A DNA stretch of 64,000 nucleotides from positions 46,855-110,854 of the forward strand of contig NZ_BMLX01000009.1 in NCBI RefSeq assembly GCF_014645535.1. Direction: 5' to 3'. A program made the position numbers and the translations under genes. Under the pieces are notes generated by a model. The model saw nothing but the letters and a program-made list of their open reading frames with translations, ran no database searches and was not told the DNA's origin. Shown here in pieces: positions 62,116 to 64,000 of this stretch; positions within the stretch are counted from its first letter, which is position 1; each line of letters begins with the position of its first letter. The stretch is from Silvimonas iriomotensis (GTDB lineage: Bacteria > Pseudomonadota > Gammaproteobacteria > Burkholderiales > Chitinibacteraceae).

Positions 62116-62637
62116 ATGGCCACCCTTTATACTCTTGCCGGTTTATCCACGTTCTCGCAGCCAGAGTTTGTCGCTGCCCTGGGCGATTTGTATGAGCACT
62201 CGCCCTGGGTGGCCGCCGATGCCTGGCAAGCCAGACCCTTTACCAGCGTGGCGGCTTTGCAGACGGCCTTGAGCCAGAGCATGCGCGCAGCCGGCGCAGA
62301 TCAGCAGCTGGCGCTGATTCGCGCCCACCCTGAGCTGGTAGGTCGCGCGGCGGTGCGTGGCGAACTCACGCAGGATTCCCGGTCAGAACAAGCCGGCGCC
62401 GGGCTTGATCAATGTTCGGCGGAGGAGTTCGCGCAGATCCAGTTGCTCAACGCGGCCTGGCAACAGAAGTTTGGCTTTCCCTTTGTGATTGCCGTGCGTG
62501 GGCTGGACCGCGCCACCATCATTGCCCGCATGCAGGAACGCCTGGCGCATGACGCGCCCGCAGAAATGGCCGAAGCGCTGAACCAGATCGACCGCATAGC
62601 AGCCCTGCGTCTGGCCCAGCGTCTTGCGGATCATTAA
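62116..62637 (+). CDS. uraD: OHCU decarboxylase
   Basis: UraD decarboxylates 2-oxo-4-hydroxy-4-carboxy-5-ureidoimidazoline to S-allantoin. The 173-residue helical protein shows LGDLYEHSPWVAADAW with the N-terminal family pattern and LALIRAHPELVGRAAV with the catalytic His of the PE-type motif. WQQKFGFPFVIAVRG follows. The ATG has GGAG seven bases ahead. It is the last enzyme of the urate part of the module and ends one base before the convergent LysR gene. Confidence 0.93.
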   Translation: MATLYTLAGLSTFSQPEFVAALGDLYEHSPWVAADAWQARPFTSVAALQTALSQSMRAAGADQQLALIRAHPELVGRAAVRGELTQDSRSEQAGAGLDQCSAEEFAQIQLLNAAWQQKFGFPFVIAVRGLDRATIIARMQERLAHDAPAEMAEALNQIDRIAALRLAQRLADH

Positions 62638-62638
62638 G

Positions 62639-63607
62639 TCAGGCCGCAGCCAGTTGTCTGGCCCGTGCTTCAAGCATGCTGGCGCCATAGCTGCGGGCCA
62701 CGCTGGCCACCTGTTCGCGGAACCAGCGGCATTCCTCGCCATGATGGCTGCGGTCATGCCACAACATATAGAACTGCATGCGCGGAAACTCGATCGGCGC
62801 CTGAGACATCGCCAGCGGCATGTGGTCGCAGAAATACTCGGCAAACATGCGCGGGCCAGAGAAGATCATCTCTGTCTGCATTAATAGATAAGGCACCAGA
62901 TTAAAGTAGGGCACGTAAGCCACTACATTGCGCTTGAGTCGCTCACGCGCCAGATGCAGATCAATCACCCCGCGCTGACCCACAGAATAGGGGTTGGGTA
63001 CCAGATGCTCTGCTTCTGCATATTCAGTGATGGTGAGCTTGCGGCCCGCCAGCGGGTGATCTTCCCGCATCAGACACACCACCTCATCTTCAAACAAGGG
63101 CAGCATGCGCAGATGTTCTGGCGGTTGCGGCCAGTTGCCAATCACCGCATCCAGATCACCGTTCTCCAGCGCACGCACATAATCGTAATCCTGCCCCAGC
63201 GAGTGAAACGCCACTTGCGACTGCGGCGCCAGTTTGCGCAAGCGGGCGACGATCTGGGCAATCAGCGTGGCATTCAGATAATCCGGCGTTGCAATGTTGA
63301 AGATGCGGCGGGACTGGGCGGCATCAAACTTCACCTGCTGCATGGCGATGGTCTCGATCTGCTGCAGGGCAATCTTCACCGGCTCCAGCAACGCCATCCC
63401 GCGTTCAGTCGGCGTCATGCCATTGCGGCTGCGCACCAGCAACTGATCACCCAGCATGTCACGCAGACGCCGCAGCGCAGTACTCACCGCCGGTTGCGAC
63501 TGGTTAAGCCGGCGCGCGGCATTGGACACGCTGCATTCGGTCAACAGCGCATGCAGCACGCGCAACAGATGTACATCGATTGATTCCCACGCATATTGCC
63601 CGGCCAT
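62639..63607 (-). CDS. LysR family transcriptional regulator
   Basis: The 322-residue LysR protein has an N-terminal helix-turn-helix (ECSVSNAARRLNQSQPAVSTALRRLRDML) and an effector domain with IFNIATPDYLNATLIAQIVARLR and LAGRKLTITEYAEAEHLV. The sequence resembles the NodD/TrpI-style branch. The ATG at 63607 has AAGGAG upstream; the frame continues thirteen codons further. It is convergent with uraD and next to the purine module, so it may regulate it. No signature ligand is known. Confidence 0.87.
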   Translation of the reverse strand: MAGQYAWESIDVHLLRVLHALLTECSVSNAARRLNQSQPAVSTALRRLRDMLGDQLLVRSRNGMTPTERGMALLEPVKIALQQIETIAMQQVKFDAAQSRRIFNIATPDYLNATLIAQIVARLRKLAPQSQVAFHSLGQDYDYVRALENGDLDAVIGNWPQPPEHLRMLPLFEDEVVCLMREDHPLAGRKLTITEYAEAEHLVPNPYSVGQRGVIDLHLARERLKRNVVAYVPYFNLVPYLLMQTEMIFSGPRMFAEYFCDHMPLAMSQAPIEFPRMQFYMLWHDRSHHGEECRWFREQVASVARSYGASMLEARARQLAAA

Positions 63608-63820
63608 GACTGGCTCCTTGCTCGTTGGATGAATCCATAAAAGCAAACGCCGTTCCAGCCAGACCGCAAAGTCATCAGGACTGACTGATTACGTACATCC
63701 AGATAGATATATAGCGCCGGTGCGCGCAAAGACATGTGCCAATGTGGTGCAAACGGCCGGCACAGCGGCGCTAACAGGGCGTAGATACAGGGGGTAGAAG
63801 CAGGTCAAACCGGGCGGGAA

Positions 63821-63840
63821 ATCTTTTTGTCACAAAAGAT
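63821..63840. repeat. ATCTTTT/AAAAGAT inverted repeat
   Basis: A perfect 7 bp inverted repeat with a 6-base centre lies 55 bases upstream of the strong promoter at 63895. It could be an operator or part of the upstream activating sequence. Confidence 0.45.
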
Positions 63841-63894
63841 CGCTTTCAAATCAGCACTTTGATGGACAAGAAGAGGAAATATTGCAGGAGGGTG

Positions 63895-63923
63895 TTGACG
63901 GGTGTCGGGGAGGTCCGTATAGT
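63895..63923 (+). promoter_or_regulatory. near-consensus sigma-70 promoter, probably for an rRNA operon
   Basis: TTGACG (63895-63900) and TATAGT (63918-63923) are separated by exactly 17 bp. They are followed by TCGGTTTCTCCGCTGC and a leader with repeated ACAGCGAAA-type motifs. Upstream is AT-rich. The downstream GTTTCTC-GCTGC pattern resembles 16S rRNA operon promoters of Betaproteobacteria, and no coding frame opens before the window ends. The rRNA identity is an inference. Confidence 0.6.
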
Positions 63924-64000
63924 TCGGTTTCTCCGCTGCAGACACAACAGCGAAACAGCGAAAACGAAGAGTCTAGCAGGTTTCGTAGTGGATGTGGCAA

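Overview
The window is about 64 kb of GC-rich chromosome from a Betaproteobacterium. The dusB-fis-purH order, the style of the housekeeping proteins, a stand-alone RlmK, a dRS3-type repeat and the 3Fe-4S/4Fe-4S GltBD pair all fit the Neisseriales (Chromobacteriaceae/Chitinibacteraceae type). The family placement is an inference. No prophage, insertion sequence, CRISPR array, tRNA or complete rRNA gene was recognised. Nearly all of the window is dense housekeeping sequence, and the unusual material sits in a few intergenic spaces.

Bases 1-13250 hold the end of dusB, then fis, purH, pagP and purD on the + strand. These are followed on the - strand by hemF, panD, a zinc-ribbon protein, an RNase II family exonuclease, and the hemA / acetyltransferase / prfA operon. 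Two intergenic regions (4790-5475 and 12462-13250) contain related mosaics of repeats: G-rich tracts, a roughly 250 bp structured element present in both, hexanucleotide tandem arrays, a dRS3-like inverted repeat and a GGTGGATT inverted repeat. The two copies of the 250 bp element differ by compensating base changes in two stems, which suggests the folded form is under selection. This is the most interesting signal in the window.

Bases 13250-25000 carry a sugar-binding protein divergent from a LacI-family regulator, with a perfect 14 bp palindrome between them. They also carry feoAB behind a Fur-box-like site, and gltBD behind a 500 bp leader with several inverted repeats. Bases 25000-36400 contain a lipoprotein pectate lyase, a small exported protein, an orphan amino-acid-type binding protein, coaD, rlmK, a lytic transglycosylase, a Crp/Fnr regulator, exodeoxyribonuclease III, a DUF4124-glutaredoxin protein, a MutT-ThiE-like fusion and a DUF815-type ATPase.

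Bases 36400-51100 hold a dapA-like aldolase, a cytosolic sulfatase, argJ, a short flavoprotein, mutY-asmA, a thioesterase, an LEA-type lipoprotein, rlmD, a tiny repetitive protein, rep and a hutC-like regulator. Bases 51100-63600 start with a diguanylate cyclase and continue with a nearly complete purine-to-allantoin module: xdhABC, guaD, a small 2OG-Fe(II) oxygenase, puuD with a cytochrome c domain, uraH, uraD and a LysR regulator. Together these take guanine through xanthine and urate to allantoin. The right edge carries a near-consensus sigma-70 promoter that looks like the start of an rRNA operon lying outside the window.
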